Origin: Christensenella sp. UBA3944
Lineage (GTDB): Bacteria; Bacillota; Clostridia; Christensenellales; DTU072
Direction: 5' to 3'
Length of the DNA: 20,905 nt
Assembly: GCA_002385605.1 (NCBI GenBank)
Contig: DGDU01000008.1
Span: 30,962 to 51,866 of the forward strand
The notes below the pieces were generated by a model. That model saw only the letters and a list, made by a program, of their open reading frames with translations. It had not been told where the DNA came from and did not search any database. Every line of letters starts with the position of its first letter. The stretch's first letter is position 1. Below are positions 1 through 6,885 of the stretch, in pieces. A program made the translations under genes and the position numbers.

Positions 1-260
1 GAAAGCTTAGCAAAAACGCCCTAGACAAGGAGACGCTTAGCGCCATAGTCGATTACAACATCGAAATCGCCGGTATCGCACTTAAGGAAATTCTCGAAGG
101 CAATATCGAAAAACTCCCTCTCGAGGACAGCTGTGACCGGTGCGAATACCTTTTGGTATGCGGCGGGGCGGAAAGCGAAAACTGCCGAGAGACATCAAGC
201 GGCAAGCTGCCCTTAGCGGGCTCAGACGGCAAGGAGGTAGGCGATGCCAAAATGGACTGA
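1..260 (+). CDS. addB: AddB (ATP-dependent nuclease subunit B), 3' end only
   Basis: Partial gene: the reading frame is open from base 3 and stops with TGA at 258-260; the 5' part lies outside the window. About 85 residues remain. They contain CDRCEYLLVC (C-x2-C-x5-C), which matches the C-terminal three cysteines of the four that hold the iron-sulfur cluster in AddB and stabilise its PD-(D/E)XK nuclease domain. The fourth cysteine would be far upstream and is not visible. AddB partners AddA in the helicase-nuclease that resects double-strand breaks and recognises Chi-like sites. The gene overlaps the addA start by 17 bases, so the two are surely co-transcribed and probably translationally coupled, in the addB-addA order seen in Bacillus. 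The identification rests on the cysteine motif and on the neighbour. An extra cysteine eight residues after the motif is not a usual ligand. Confidence 0.85.
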   Translation, partial: KLSKNALDKETLSAIVDYNIEIAGIALKEILEGNIEKLPLEDSCDRCEYLLVCGGAESENCRETSSGKLPLAGSDGKEVGDAKMD

Positions 261-3200
261 CATGCAACTAAAGGCCCTCACCGAGAGCGGCAATCTCCTT
301 ATAAGCGCCTCGGCGGGAAGCGGCAAAACCACCGTTATGGTGCAGAAAATTATCGATTACCTTTTAGGCTCGCCCGATGCCGACATAAGCCGCCTTGTGG
401 TTATAACCTTCACCCGCGCCATAGCCGAGGAGATGAAGCAAAAGCTAACCGAAAAGCTGTACGAAAGCCTGCGCAAATCGGCCTGCGAAGCCGAGCGCGA
501 AAGGATACGCAAACAAATAAACGGCATTCCCCTCTCCTACATTTCGACGATAGACAGCTTCTGCGCCGAAATCTTCCGAAGGTATTTCGAGGTCATAAAC
601 AAAGACCCCCATGTGTCCATCCTCGAAGAAAGCGAGGCGGGAATAATGTTCGCCGAGGCAAGGGAAGAGGTACTCGAAAGATATCTCGCCTCGGGCGACA
701 GGAGGTTTTCCGATTTGGTGGAAAGGTTTACCGCCAAGCGGGACATCGACAGGCTGCGCAAAGCCCTGGACGACATTTACAAATTCATGTCTGTGCAGGC
801 TGATGCCGACAAGTTCATAGAAAAAGCCCTTGCCATGCTAGGCGAGGAGGCCGAGGGCAGCGAGGCAACCCGCTACATACTTTCGCATTACCGCAGAAAG
901 GCTTCGTGGTATATCTCGCTCTGCTCCGACGCCATTTGCTTGGCCGAAAATTATATGTCGGACAAGGAAGGCCCCTTCGGCAAATTCCGGGGAATTTTGG
1001 GCAACCTTCTTAAGCTTCTCGAGCGTATAGCTTCCGCCACGCACATACGCGATTTGTTCGGCATAACCCTTCCCGAAGACAGGGCGCCTTCTGCCAGAAA
1101 TAGTTTCACCGACGACGAGCGGGATGTTCTCGAAGAAATAAAGAAAGCCCGCTACGCCTGCAAGGAATTTGTCGAGAAAGTGCGGGACACCTTCGAAGGC
1201 GATTACGACGCCGTAATCGCCGCCGAAAGGGGGACCCGCGCTGCGGCTTCCACCCTGTTCGAGGTGGCTAAAGAGGTTATCAAAGAATATCAGAAGGCCA
1301 AAGACCGCGAGAAAAAGGCAGACTTCGCCGATATCGAGCATTACTGCCTCGAAATCCTCAAAAACGACGCCGTCGCCGAGGAACTACGCAACTCCATCGA
1401 CAGCATTTTCATAGACGAGTACCAGGACACCAACTACCTGCAGGAATCCATCATCGCCCGAATCTCCAAAGACAATGTGTTCATGGTAGGAGATGTCAAG
1501 CAGTCCATTTACAGGTTCCGCTTCGCCGAGCCCGCCATATTTTTGGAAAAGCGCGAACATTACGACAAGACCCGCGAGGGGCTTAACATCAACTTCAACG
1601 AAAATTTCCGCTCGACCGAGGAAGTCCTTAGCTTCATAAACCTTGTTTTCGACGAGATAATGGTATACGATTTGGGCGGCATAGACTACAAAAAAGACGC
1701 CCGCCTCGTCTACGGCCCCGAAAAGAAAACAGAAAAGAAAAACCACCTGCCTCACGCAGAGATAGCGTGGTTCAAGGGCGCCAAAGCCGATGAGCCCGAA
1801 TACCCGATGTATTACAGCGTCAGGGAAGGCCCGAGGGTGAAGCCCAAGCCCTCGCCCGAGGCGGCGTATATTGCGGACAGGATAGAGTCGGCGGTGGGCA
1901 AAGCCTATATCTACGATAATAAGGCCGAAAGCTACCGGCCCTGCAAATACTCGGATATCGCCATACTCGTAAGGGCAAGGAGCTGCGCCACGGACATAAT
2001 TGCAGAGTTAAACAGGCGCAATATCCCCTTCGAGGCGGAGGGCTTCGAGGACGGGGGCGACGGCGCCGCAATCGATACCCTGATGTGTTTTGCCAAGGTT
2101 TTGGACAACCCCAGGCAGGATATCCCTCTTGCCGCCGTAATGCTGTCCTATCTCGGCAAGTTCACCGACAAAGAGCTTCTCGAAATCCGTGCAAATCACC
2201 CAAAAGACTGCTTTTGGGAAGCCGTTAACGCCTATTCGGGCGACAAAGTTATAGAAAACAAGCTATTAAGCTTCACTAACCTCCTGCAAAAATACAGGCG
2301 GCTCGCGGCGTTTCTTAATATGCGCGAGCTCTTCGACAGGCTTATTGCCGAAACGGGCTACGACGGCTATCTGCTTTCCAAGGGCGAAAGCGGCATACGC
2401 AAGCTTAACGCGTTTATATTCTCGCTGTCGGGCAAGGAGAGCGCCTCAAACCTTCGCTCATTCGTAAAGCTTTGCGGCAGCGAGAGGCAAACGCTACTGC
2501 CTACCGAAGCCGAAGACTGCGTTACCATAACCACCATCCACCGCAGCAAGGGGCTCGAGTACCCCATAGTGTTTTTGCCCCGCGCGGATTACGATTCGCG
2601 CAACAGCCCGAAAGACTCAATAGTCATGGACGACAACACGGGCTCGGTGATAAAAAAGAAAAAGCCTTTCAGCGGCGGCGATATGATAGCCTTAGACAGC
2701 AAGTTAGGCATAGCCGTGATGCATATCGACGAGGAAGGCCGCAGGGCGGAAACCCTCTCGACCATAGCGCTCAAGCTTAAGCAGAAAAACGAGCAGAAAG
2801 CCGAGCTTATCAGGCTTCTTTATGTCGCCATGACGAGGGCAAGGCAACACCTGTTTATTTCGGGCGAGGAGCCCTCCAAATCGTACAATTTCGCCGACGA
2901 GCCCTCGACCTTCGCCCAATGGATAAAATTTGCCATAGACCGCAGAAAGGCTTTGGAAAGGTATGTCGTGCGCCCCGCCCCCTCCACCGCGCCCGTAGAG
3001 CGCGAAAAATTCGTCTATGTGCCCAAGGAAGCGCGGGCGGAAAAGATTAACAAAGAATACCCTCACATAGAGGCAACAAGGCTGAGCATAAAATACAGCG
3101 TAAGCGCCTTAGCGGCGGCCGAAGCCGACGAAACGCCGGTTTTCAGGCTGGACTTTGGCGGAAGCGAGGACAGGGCTACCATCGGCACGGTGTATCACGC

Positions 3201-3654
3201 CATACTTCAGCACGCCGACTTCAGCCGAAATACTCCTTTGGAAGCCGACGCCCAGATAGAAGAACTCCTTGTCGCGGGAAAGATACCGCCTTTGCCCGAA
3301 GGCTTCGACAGAGAACCGATATACAAGGCGCTGGCAAACCCGGAATTTGCCGAAATTTTCAAATGCAGGTGCCTTCGCGAGCAGCCCTTTATGCTCTATC
3401 TGCCCGCCCGCGAGGTTTTAGATACCCAAAGCGAAGAAAAGGTGCTTGTGCAGGGCGTCATAGACCTTCTTTCGCTTGGCGAGCGCAACATAATCGTCGA
3501 TTACAAGTTCACTTCGGCGCCCGCCGAAACCGTAAGGGAACGCTACAAAAAGCAGCTTGACATCTACGCGACGGCGGCCGAAAAGGCTTTCGGCATTCGC
3601 GTGGACGCGCGCGAAATTTATATTATCGGGCGAGACGAGTTTATCCTCGCATAA
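244..3654 (+). CDS. addA: AddA helicase-nuclease (ATP-dependent nuclease subunit A)
   Basis: UvrD-like superfamily 1A helicase fused to a C-terminal RecB-type nuclease; with AddB it unwinds and resects DNA ends for RecA-dependent repair. Visible in order: Q-motif Gln8; Walker A ASAGSGKTT (22-30); motif Ia ITFTRAIAEEM; the TIDSFC motif; Walker B DEYQD (391-395); motif III GDVKQSIYRFR (from 416); TIHRSKG (764-770); motif VI YVAMTRAR (860-867); and a nuclease domain with His985, Asp1074 (GVID), Asp1086 and Lys1088 (VDYK). All catalytic residues of both domains appear intact. At 1136 residues it is slightly shorter than the roughly 1230 of Bacillus AddA. The ATG at 244 is supported by a strong AAGGAGGT at 231-238 and by the Q-motif starting eight residues in. 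No convincing terminator follows; only an AT-only inverted repeat lies near 3683-3700. Confidence 0.97.
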   Translation: MPKWTDMQLKALTESGNLLISASAGSGKTTVMVQKIIDYLLGSPDADISRLVVITFTRAIAEEMKQKLTEKLYESLRKSACEAERERIRKQINGIPLSYISTIDSFCAEIFRRYFEVINKDPHVSILEESEAGIMFAEAREEVLERYLASGDRRFSDLVERFTAKRDIDRLRKALDDIYKFMSVQADADKFIEKALAMLGEEAEGSEATRYILSHYRRKASWYISLCSDAICLAENYMSDKEGPFGKFRGILGNLLKLLERIASATHIRDLFGITLPEDRAPSARNSFTDDERDVLEEIKKARYACKEFVEKVRDTFEGDYDAVIAAERGTRAAASTLFEVAKEVIKEYQKAKDREKKADFADIEHYCLEILKNDAVAEELRNSIDSIFIDEYQDTNYLQESIIARISKDNVFMVGDVKQSIYRFRFAEPAIFLEKREHYDKTREGLNINFNENFRSTEEVLSFINLVFDEIMVYDLGGIDYKKDARLVYGPEKKTEKKNHLPHAEIAWFKGAKADEPEYPMYYSVREGPRVKPKPSPEAAYIADRIESAVGKAYIYDNKAESYRPCKYSDIAILVRARSCATDIIAELNRRNIPFEAEGFEDGGDGAAIDTLMCFAKVLDNPRQDIPLAAVMLSYLGKFTDKELLEIRANHPKDCFWEAVNAYSGDKVIENKLLSFTNLLQKYRRLAAFLNMRELFDRLIAETGYDGYLLSKGESGIRKLNAFIFSLSGKESASNLRSFVKLCGSERQTLLPTEAEDCVTITTIHRSKGLEYPIVFLPRADYDSRNSPKDSIVMDDNTGSVIKKKKPFSGGDMIALDSKLGIAVMHIDEEGRRAETLSTIALKLKQKNEQKAELIRLLYVAMTRARQHLFISGEEPSKSYNFADEPSTFAQWIKFAIDRRKALERYVVRPAPSTAPVEREKFVYVPKEARAEKINKEYPHIEATRLSIKYSVSALAAAEADETPVFRLDFGGSEDRATIGTVYHAILQHADFSRNTPLEADAQIEELLVAGKIPPLPEGFDREPIYKALANPEFAEIFKCRCLREQPFMLYLPAREVLDTQSEEKVLVQGVIDLLSLGERNIIVDYKFTSAPAETVRERYKKQLDIYATAAEKAFGIRVDAREIYIIGRDEFILA

Positions 3655-3715
3655 ATAATTAGCAAATCTGCCAATAAAAAACATTTATTTTATATAAATA
3701 AATTTAAATTATGGG

Positions 3716-3744
3716 TTGCAAAAAGGCTAGTTGGGCTGTATAAT
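3716..3744 (+). promoter_or_regulatory. Sigma-A-type promoter of the 3779 gene and corA
   Basis: TTGCAA at 3716-3721 and a perfect TATAAT at 3739-3744 are separated by 17 bases. Transcription would begin near 3751, leaving a short leader before the ATG at 3779, which has AGGAGAG at 3768-3774. This is one of the best promoters in the window and separates this unit from addBA. Confidence 0.75.
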
Positions 3745-3778
3745 GTTTCTATCTAGTGTTATTTTTTAGGAGAGAGTT

Positions 3779-4933
3779 ATGGATTGGTTGAATGCTCTTG
3801 TCGACAAGCTTGCGGAGTTTATGCGCACAAAGCTCGATTTTCTTAACCTTGGCGGCGACCTGTCGCCGGCGGTTTATATCGCGGCTGCGGGCGCAATAGG
3901 CGTGTTGCTCGTGTTTTTTATAGCTCTTATCGCCAACGCGTCCGGCAAAGCCAAAAAGTTCCGCAACTACCTTGCTGATACCTCGGCATACATCAATGCA
4001 CTTCAGGTCGTAGACGAAAACAATGTAGACCAGGTGTACGACAAAATCAAAAGCATGCCCCGCACGGTTACCGCCGGTTGGTCGGCTTTTATGGCTCAGC
4101 AGACGGGCTATCCTTCCGATTACATAACCGAAAAAGAGTGTCTGGACGAGCGCAAAAGCAACATTAGCTTCCGTACGGGCAGAGGGTTTTATGTACTGGC
4201 AAGCGTGATAATAATTTGCATTTGCACGGCTCTCGCGGCCATCTCCTGCATCGATGTCATAAGAGGCCCGGGCATCGTAAACGCCACCGTCGCCTCCATA
4301 GCCGTGCTTGCCACCGTAGGCGCGCCCGTGCTGTTCTTCGCGGTATTCTACGCCGCCCTCCGCGCCGTGCAAAAGAAATCTTACAAGAAGCTTGCCGCGT
4401 CGTTTATAGAGTTCCAGGACGCCCTCGACAACACCGTTATTATCTTCAGGGAAGAGCAGGACGAGTTTATCTCCGAGAACATAGAAGAAATCAACAGCGC
4501 AATAGAAGAAATTCTCGCCAATAAGCTAAACAACACCGAGATAGTAGAACTCATAACCACTCCCAGGCTCGCCGCCGAGGATCTTCCCGCGTCCGAGCCC
4601 GCTCCCGCGCCCGAGGCCCCCAAAGCCCCCGAAGCGCCAAAAGCTCCCGAGGCCCCCAAAGCCCCCGAGGCTCCCAAAGCCCCCGAAGCGCCCAAGGCAG
4701 CCCAGACTGTTGCCGCCGCCGAGCTAACCGAGGAAGAGCAAAAAGGCCAACTCCTCCTGCAGCTTGTGCGCATAGTCGAAGCCGCCGTATCCGATCCCGA
4801 TTCCAACACCGAGAGCATAAACGAGCTTGCCGAACTGCTTTACAGCCAGATGGTAAGCGGACGATATGACTCGCCCGAAGAGCAGGAGATATTCGTCAAC
4901 TGCCTCAACATACTTGCTAACTTCAAGCAATAA
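3779..4933 (+). CDS. Unrecognised three-helix membrane protein with PEAPKA repeats
   Basis: I do not recognise the family. The 384 residues contain three likely membrane helices (about 31-54, 137-160 and 167-195). Lys/Arg-rich segments after helix 1, before helix 2 and after helix 3 put the 80-residue loop and the C-terminal half in the cytoplasm and the N-terminus outside. After helix 3 comes a charged, probably helical stretch (200-265, rich in Glu/Ile/Asn), then a Pro/Ala linker of five exact PEAPKA units (278-307), then a small acidic helical domain (about 315-384). The outline (one helix, long cytoplasmic loop, a helix pair, helical tail) resembles the topology of MotA/ExbB/TolQ subunits, but I see no diagnostic residue, so this is only a topological comparison. 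It sits behind a strong promoter and 135 bases before corA, with no clear terminator between, so it is probably co-transcribed with corA. Confidence 0.85.
   Translation: MDWLNALVDKLAEFMRTKLDFLNLGGDLSPAVYIAAAGAIGVLLVFFIALIANASGKAKKFRNYLADTSAYINALQVVDENNVDQVYDKIKSMPRTVTAGWSAFMAQQTGYPSDYITEKECLDERKSNISFRTGRGFYVLASVIIICICTALAAISCIDVIRGPGIVNATVASIAVLATVGAPVLFFAVFYAALRAVQKKSYKKLAASFIEFQDALDNTVIIFREEQDEFISENIEEINSAIEEILANKLNNTEIVELITTPRLAAEDLPASEPAPAPEAPKAPEAPKAPEAPKAPEAPKAPEAPKAAQTVAAAELTEEEQKGQLLLQLVRIVEAAVSDPDSNTESINELAELLYSQMVSGRYDSPEEQEIFVNCLNILANFKQ
4610..4699 (+). repeat. Five tandem 18-bp units encoding PEAPKA
   Basis: Five consecutive 18-base units (4610, 4628, 4646, 4664, 4682) each encode exactly Pro-Glu-Ala-Pro-Lys-Ala. 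The DNA copies differ only at synonymous positions (for example GCC/GCG/GCT and GAA/GAG), so the protein repeat is kept while the DNA has diverged. It forms a stiff, extended charged linker between the membrane part and the C-terminal domain of the 3779 gene product. Confidence 0.95.
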
Positions 4934-4944
4934 CAGAGAGAGCT

Positions 4945-4989
4945 ATGGATACCGACCCTTTAAGTAGAACAGTGTCTCAAACCAAATAA
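4945..4989 (+). CDS. Possible 14-residue leader peptide of corA
   Basis: A short frame beginning ATG at 4945, 11 bases after the stop of the previous gene, encodes MDTDPLSRTVSQTK and stops at 4987-4989. Only a weak purine-rich AGAGAG (4936-4941) precedes it, but ribosomes finishing the upstream gene could re-initiate here. The stop lies one base before the first strand (4991) of a switchable RNA structure that ends in the corA ribosome binding site. Asp2, Asp4 and Pro5 recall the acidic/proline start of enterobacterial MgtL, whose synthesis aborts at low Mg2+. No homology is claimed, and a peptide this short could be chance; position and context are the main support. Confidence 0.4.
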   Translation: MDTDPLSRTVSQTK

Positions 4990-4990
4990 A

Positions 4991-5065
4991 CCGTATCCTT
5001 TAACCAAGCCTCTTCGGCATAAGGGATATGGTTTCATATCCCTTTATCTTTAACCGAGGAGGTTT
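4991..5065 (+). promoter_or_regulatory. Switchable RNA leader of corA with anti-Shine-Dalgarno helix
   Basis: Two exclusive folds can be read directly. Fold A: 5006-5017 pairs with 5054-5065 (12 bp, two G-U), burying the corA ribosome binding site GAGGAGGT, and encloses a perfect 10-bp hairpin 5021-5030/5035-5044 with a four-base loop. Fold B: 4991-5000 pairs with 5021-5031 (10 bp, one G-U, one bulged G), which destroys the inner hairpin and traps the anti-SD strand in its loop, freeing the binding site. A ribosome stopping at 4989 would cover strand 4991-5000 and so favour fold A (off). The pairings are seen in the sequence; the regulatory role is inferred. Confidence 0.6.
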
Positions 5066-5068
5066 ACT

Positions 5069-6028
5069 ATGCTTCAAATCTTCCAATCGCACAACGGCGT
5101 CCTCAAAGAATCGCAGGTAGAATTCTCCGGCGGCATCAACCTCAAAAACTGCTGGGTACATCTTACCAATCCCACGGACAAAGAAAGCGAGCTTATAGTG
5201 CGCACGACGGGCATACCCGAAGACATGCTAAAGGCCGCGCTGGACGAAGAAGAGAGAGCGCGTATAGAATACGACGACGGCTGCACCCTGGTGCTGTTCG
5301 ACATCCCCGTAATCGAGGAAGAAAGCTCCTACTTCACCTATTCGACGATGCCGCTCGCGGCTATTCTCACGCCGGACTGTTTTGTTACCGTTTGCCTAAA
5401 GGAAAACTCCATCATCCACCAATTCATAAACGGGCGCATAAAAAACCTCGACACCGCAAAGCGCGAGAGGTTTCTTTATATGCTGCTTTATTCGACGCAC
5501 ACCAAGTTTTTGCAATACCTTAAGCAAATAGACAAATCGAGCCAACGAATCCAGAGGGAACTGCACCGCTCCACCAAAAACAAAGAGCTTATCCAGCTTC
5601 TCGACCTCGAGAACTCCCTGGTCTACTTCTCGACATCGCTTAGGGCAAACAGCATCATAATCGAGCGCCTTATCCGAATGGACACAAAAGCGGTCGAGGA
5701 AGACAGCGAGCTTTTGCAGGATGTCGCGATAGAAAACCGCCAGGCAATCGAAATGAGCAACATCTTCCGCGAAATACTTTCGGGCACGATGGACGCCTAC
5801 GCCTCGGTTATCTCCAACAACCTTAACATCGTCATGAAGTTCCTTACAACCTTAACCGCCATTCTCTCCATCCCTACTCTTATCGCCTCGCTGTGGGGCA
5901 TGAACACGGGAGTGCCGTTCCAAGGCAAGCTGTGGGGGTTCTGGGTGGTTATAGGCATATCCGTCGTAATGACGGGCATTAGCGCCTTCTTACTCCTGCG
6001 CAGCAAGACATTCAAATCCAAAAAGTAA
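5069..6028 (+). CDS. corA: CorA-family divalent cation (Mg2+) transporter
   Basis: Membrane channel of the CorA family that lets Mg2+ (or Co2+/Ni2+) into the cell as a homopentamer. The 319-residue length is typical. A large soluble N-terminal domain rich in acidic and helical sequence is followed by the long stalk helix and two C-terminal membrane segments (about 257-276 and 288-311). The signature GMN triplet is at 277-279, in WGMNTGVPF; the preceding residue is Trp where Tyr or Phe is usual. The C-terminus is basic (KSKK), as expected on the cytoplasmic side. ATG at 5069 follows GAGGAGGT at 5056-5063. That ribosome binding site can be buried in the leader structure described at 4991-5065, so translation is probably regulated. 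It is followed directly by a bidirectional terminator. Confidence 0.93.
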   Translation: MLQIFQSHNGVLKESQVEFSGGINLKNCWVHLTNPTDKESELIVRTTGIPEDMLKAALDEEERARIEYDDGCTLVLFDIPVIEEESSYFTYSTMPLAAILTPDCFVTVCLKENSIIHQFINGRIKNLDTAKRERFLYMLLYSTHTKFLQYLKQIDKSSQRIQRELHRSTKNKELIQLLDLENSLVYFSTSLRANSIIIERLIRMDTKAVEEDSELLQDVAIENRQAIEMSNIFREILSGTMDAYASVISNNLNIVMKFLTTLTAILSIPTLIASLWGMNTGVPFQGKLWGFWVVIGISVVMTGISAFLLLRSKTFKSKK

Positions 6029-6052
6029 CCATCAAAAAATACATCGCAAAGT

Positions 6053-6096
6053 AAAAACAGGTATCCGAAATCAAAAAGTCTCAGATACCTGTTTTT
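6053..6096. terminator. Bidirectional intrinsic terminator between corA and the SDR gene
   Basis: Arms 6053-6065 (AAAAACAGGTATC) and 6084-6096 (GATACCTGTTTTT) are perfectly complementary over 13 bases with an 18-base loop. The A-tract and T-tract make it work on both strands, which suits two converging transcription units. Confidence 0.85.
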
Positions 6097-6123
6097 ATTA
6101 TATCGGGAAGAATTTTCAGCTAA

Positions 6124-6849
6124 TCAGGTAAGCCCGCCGTCCACCCCTATGTTCTGCCCCGTTACAAACGAAGCGGCTTCCGAGGCTATAAAGCGCACAA
6201 CCTCGGCGACTTCCCCGGGCGAGCCCGCCCTGCAAAGAGGGGTTTCGTCTTTAATCGCTTTAAGCGAATCGGGATCGATGCCCTCATTCATAGGTGTATC
6301 TATCAATCCGGGCGAAACACAGTTTACGGTTATCCCGCTGGGCCCCACCTCTTTGGCAAGCGCCTTTGTAAAGCCGATAAGCCCCGCCTTAGCGGCGGAG
6401 TAAGGCACCTCGCAGGAAGCCCCCATCGTGCCCCACATGCTGCCTATGTTAATAATTCGCCCCCACTTTTTGGAGAGCATCGAAGGAAGCAGCGCCTTTG
6501 TAAAAAGCATGGCGCCTTTAAGGTTTATATCAAGGATTTTCGAGATTTCCTCATCCGAAAAATCGCAATACACCTTTATCTCGGTTTCACCGGCGTTATT
6601 TATAAGAATATCCGCCCCGCCCAAAGACTCTATAACCTTAGCGGCGTCTTTTACGCTCCGGGGGTCGGCCAAATTGCAGCAGACAGGTACGGCGTCGGTT
6701 ATATCCGAAAGCTCGGAACTTAAAGCGCAAGCCGCGTCCTTACTCCTGAAGTAGCAGACTATCAGCCTGTATCCTTGTTCGGCGAATTTTCTCGCGATGG
6801 CGCTTCCTATGCTGCCCGCGCCGCCTGTTATAACAACGTTTTTTTTCAT
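6124..6849 (-). CDS. Short-chain dehydrogenase/reductase, EF-P 5-aminopentanone reductase-like
   Basis: A classical SDR of 241 residues using NAD(P)H. It has the cofactor motif TGGAGSIG (8-15), NNAG (84-87), Asn109, Ser137, and the catalytic Tyr150 and Lys154 in the YxxxK pattern, so the full Asn-Ser-Tyr-Lys tetrad is present. The C-terminal FVTGQNIGVDGG is typical of FabG-like members. The stretch SMWGTMGASCEVPYSAAKAG and the following GPSGITVNCVSPGLIDTPMN look, from memory, more like the YmfI group (reduction of 5-aminopentanone on translation factor EF-P in Firmicutes) than FabG of fatty-acid synthesis; no fab genes are nearby. That finer assignment is uncertain. It lies 36 bases downstream of aroC in the same operon, with a weak ribosome binding site and a small inverted repeat (6867-6880) in the gap. 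Confidence 0.88.
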   Translation of the reverse strand: MKKNVVITGGAGSIGSAIARKFAEQGYRLIVCYFRSKDAACALSSELSDITDAVPVCCNLADPRSVKDAAKVIESLGGADILINNAGETEIKVYCDFSDEEISKILDINLKGAMLFTKALLPSMLSKKWGRIINIGSMWGTMGASCEVPYSAAKAGLIGFTKALAKEVGPSGITVNCVSPGLIDTPMNEGIDPDSLKAIKDETPLCRAGSPGEVAEVVRFIASEAASFVTGQNIGVDGGLT

Positions 6850-6866
6850 TAAATTACCCGCTTTTT

Positions 6867-6880
6867 GTAGCTTAGGCTAC
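6867..6880. repeat. Small intercistronic inverted repeat aroC/SDR
   Basis: GTAGC at 6867-6871 and GCTAC at 6876-6880 form a 5-bp stem with a four-base loop between the aroC stop and the SDR start. On the minus strand it is followed by AAAAAGCGGG and not by a T-tract, so it is not a terminator; it may affect mRNA stability or coupling, or be chance. Confidence 0.4.
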
Positions 6881-6885
6881 CGATT

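Noticed and set aside
838..1341. Minus-strand open frames inside addA (838-1341 and 1384-1755)
   Set aside because: No ribosome binding site, no recognisable domain, fully antisense to addA; shadows of codon usage.
3683..3700. AT-only inverted repeat after addA as a terminator
   Set aside because: No G-C pairs in the stem, so it would be too weak; common in AT-rich spacers.
4610..4699. Repeat as CRISPR or mobile-element remnant
   Set aside because: The units are 18 bases without spacers, in frame and synonymous, so it is a protein-level linker repeat.
5021..5050. Hairpin before corA as an ordinary terminator of the 3779 gene
   Set aside because: It lacks a real T-tract (TATCTTTAACC follows) and fits better as part of the switchable leader.
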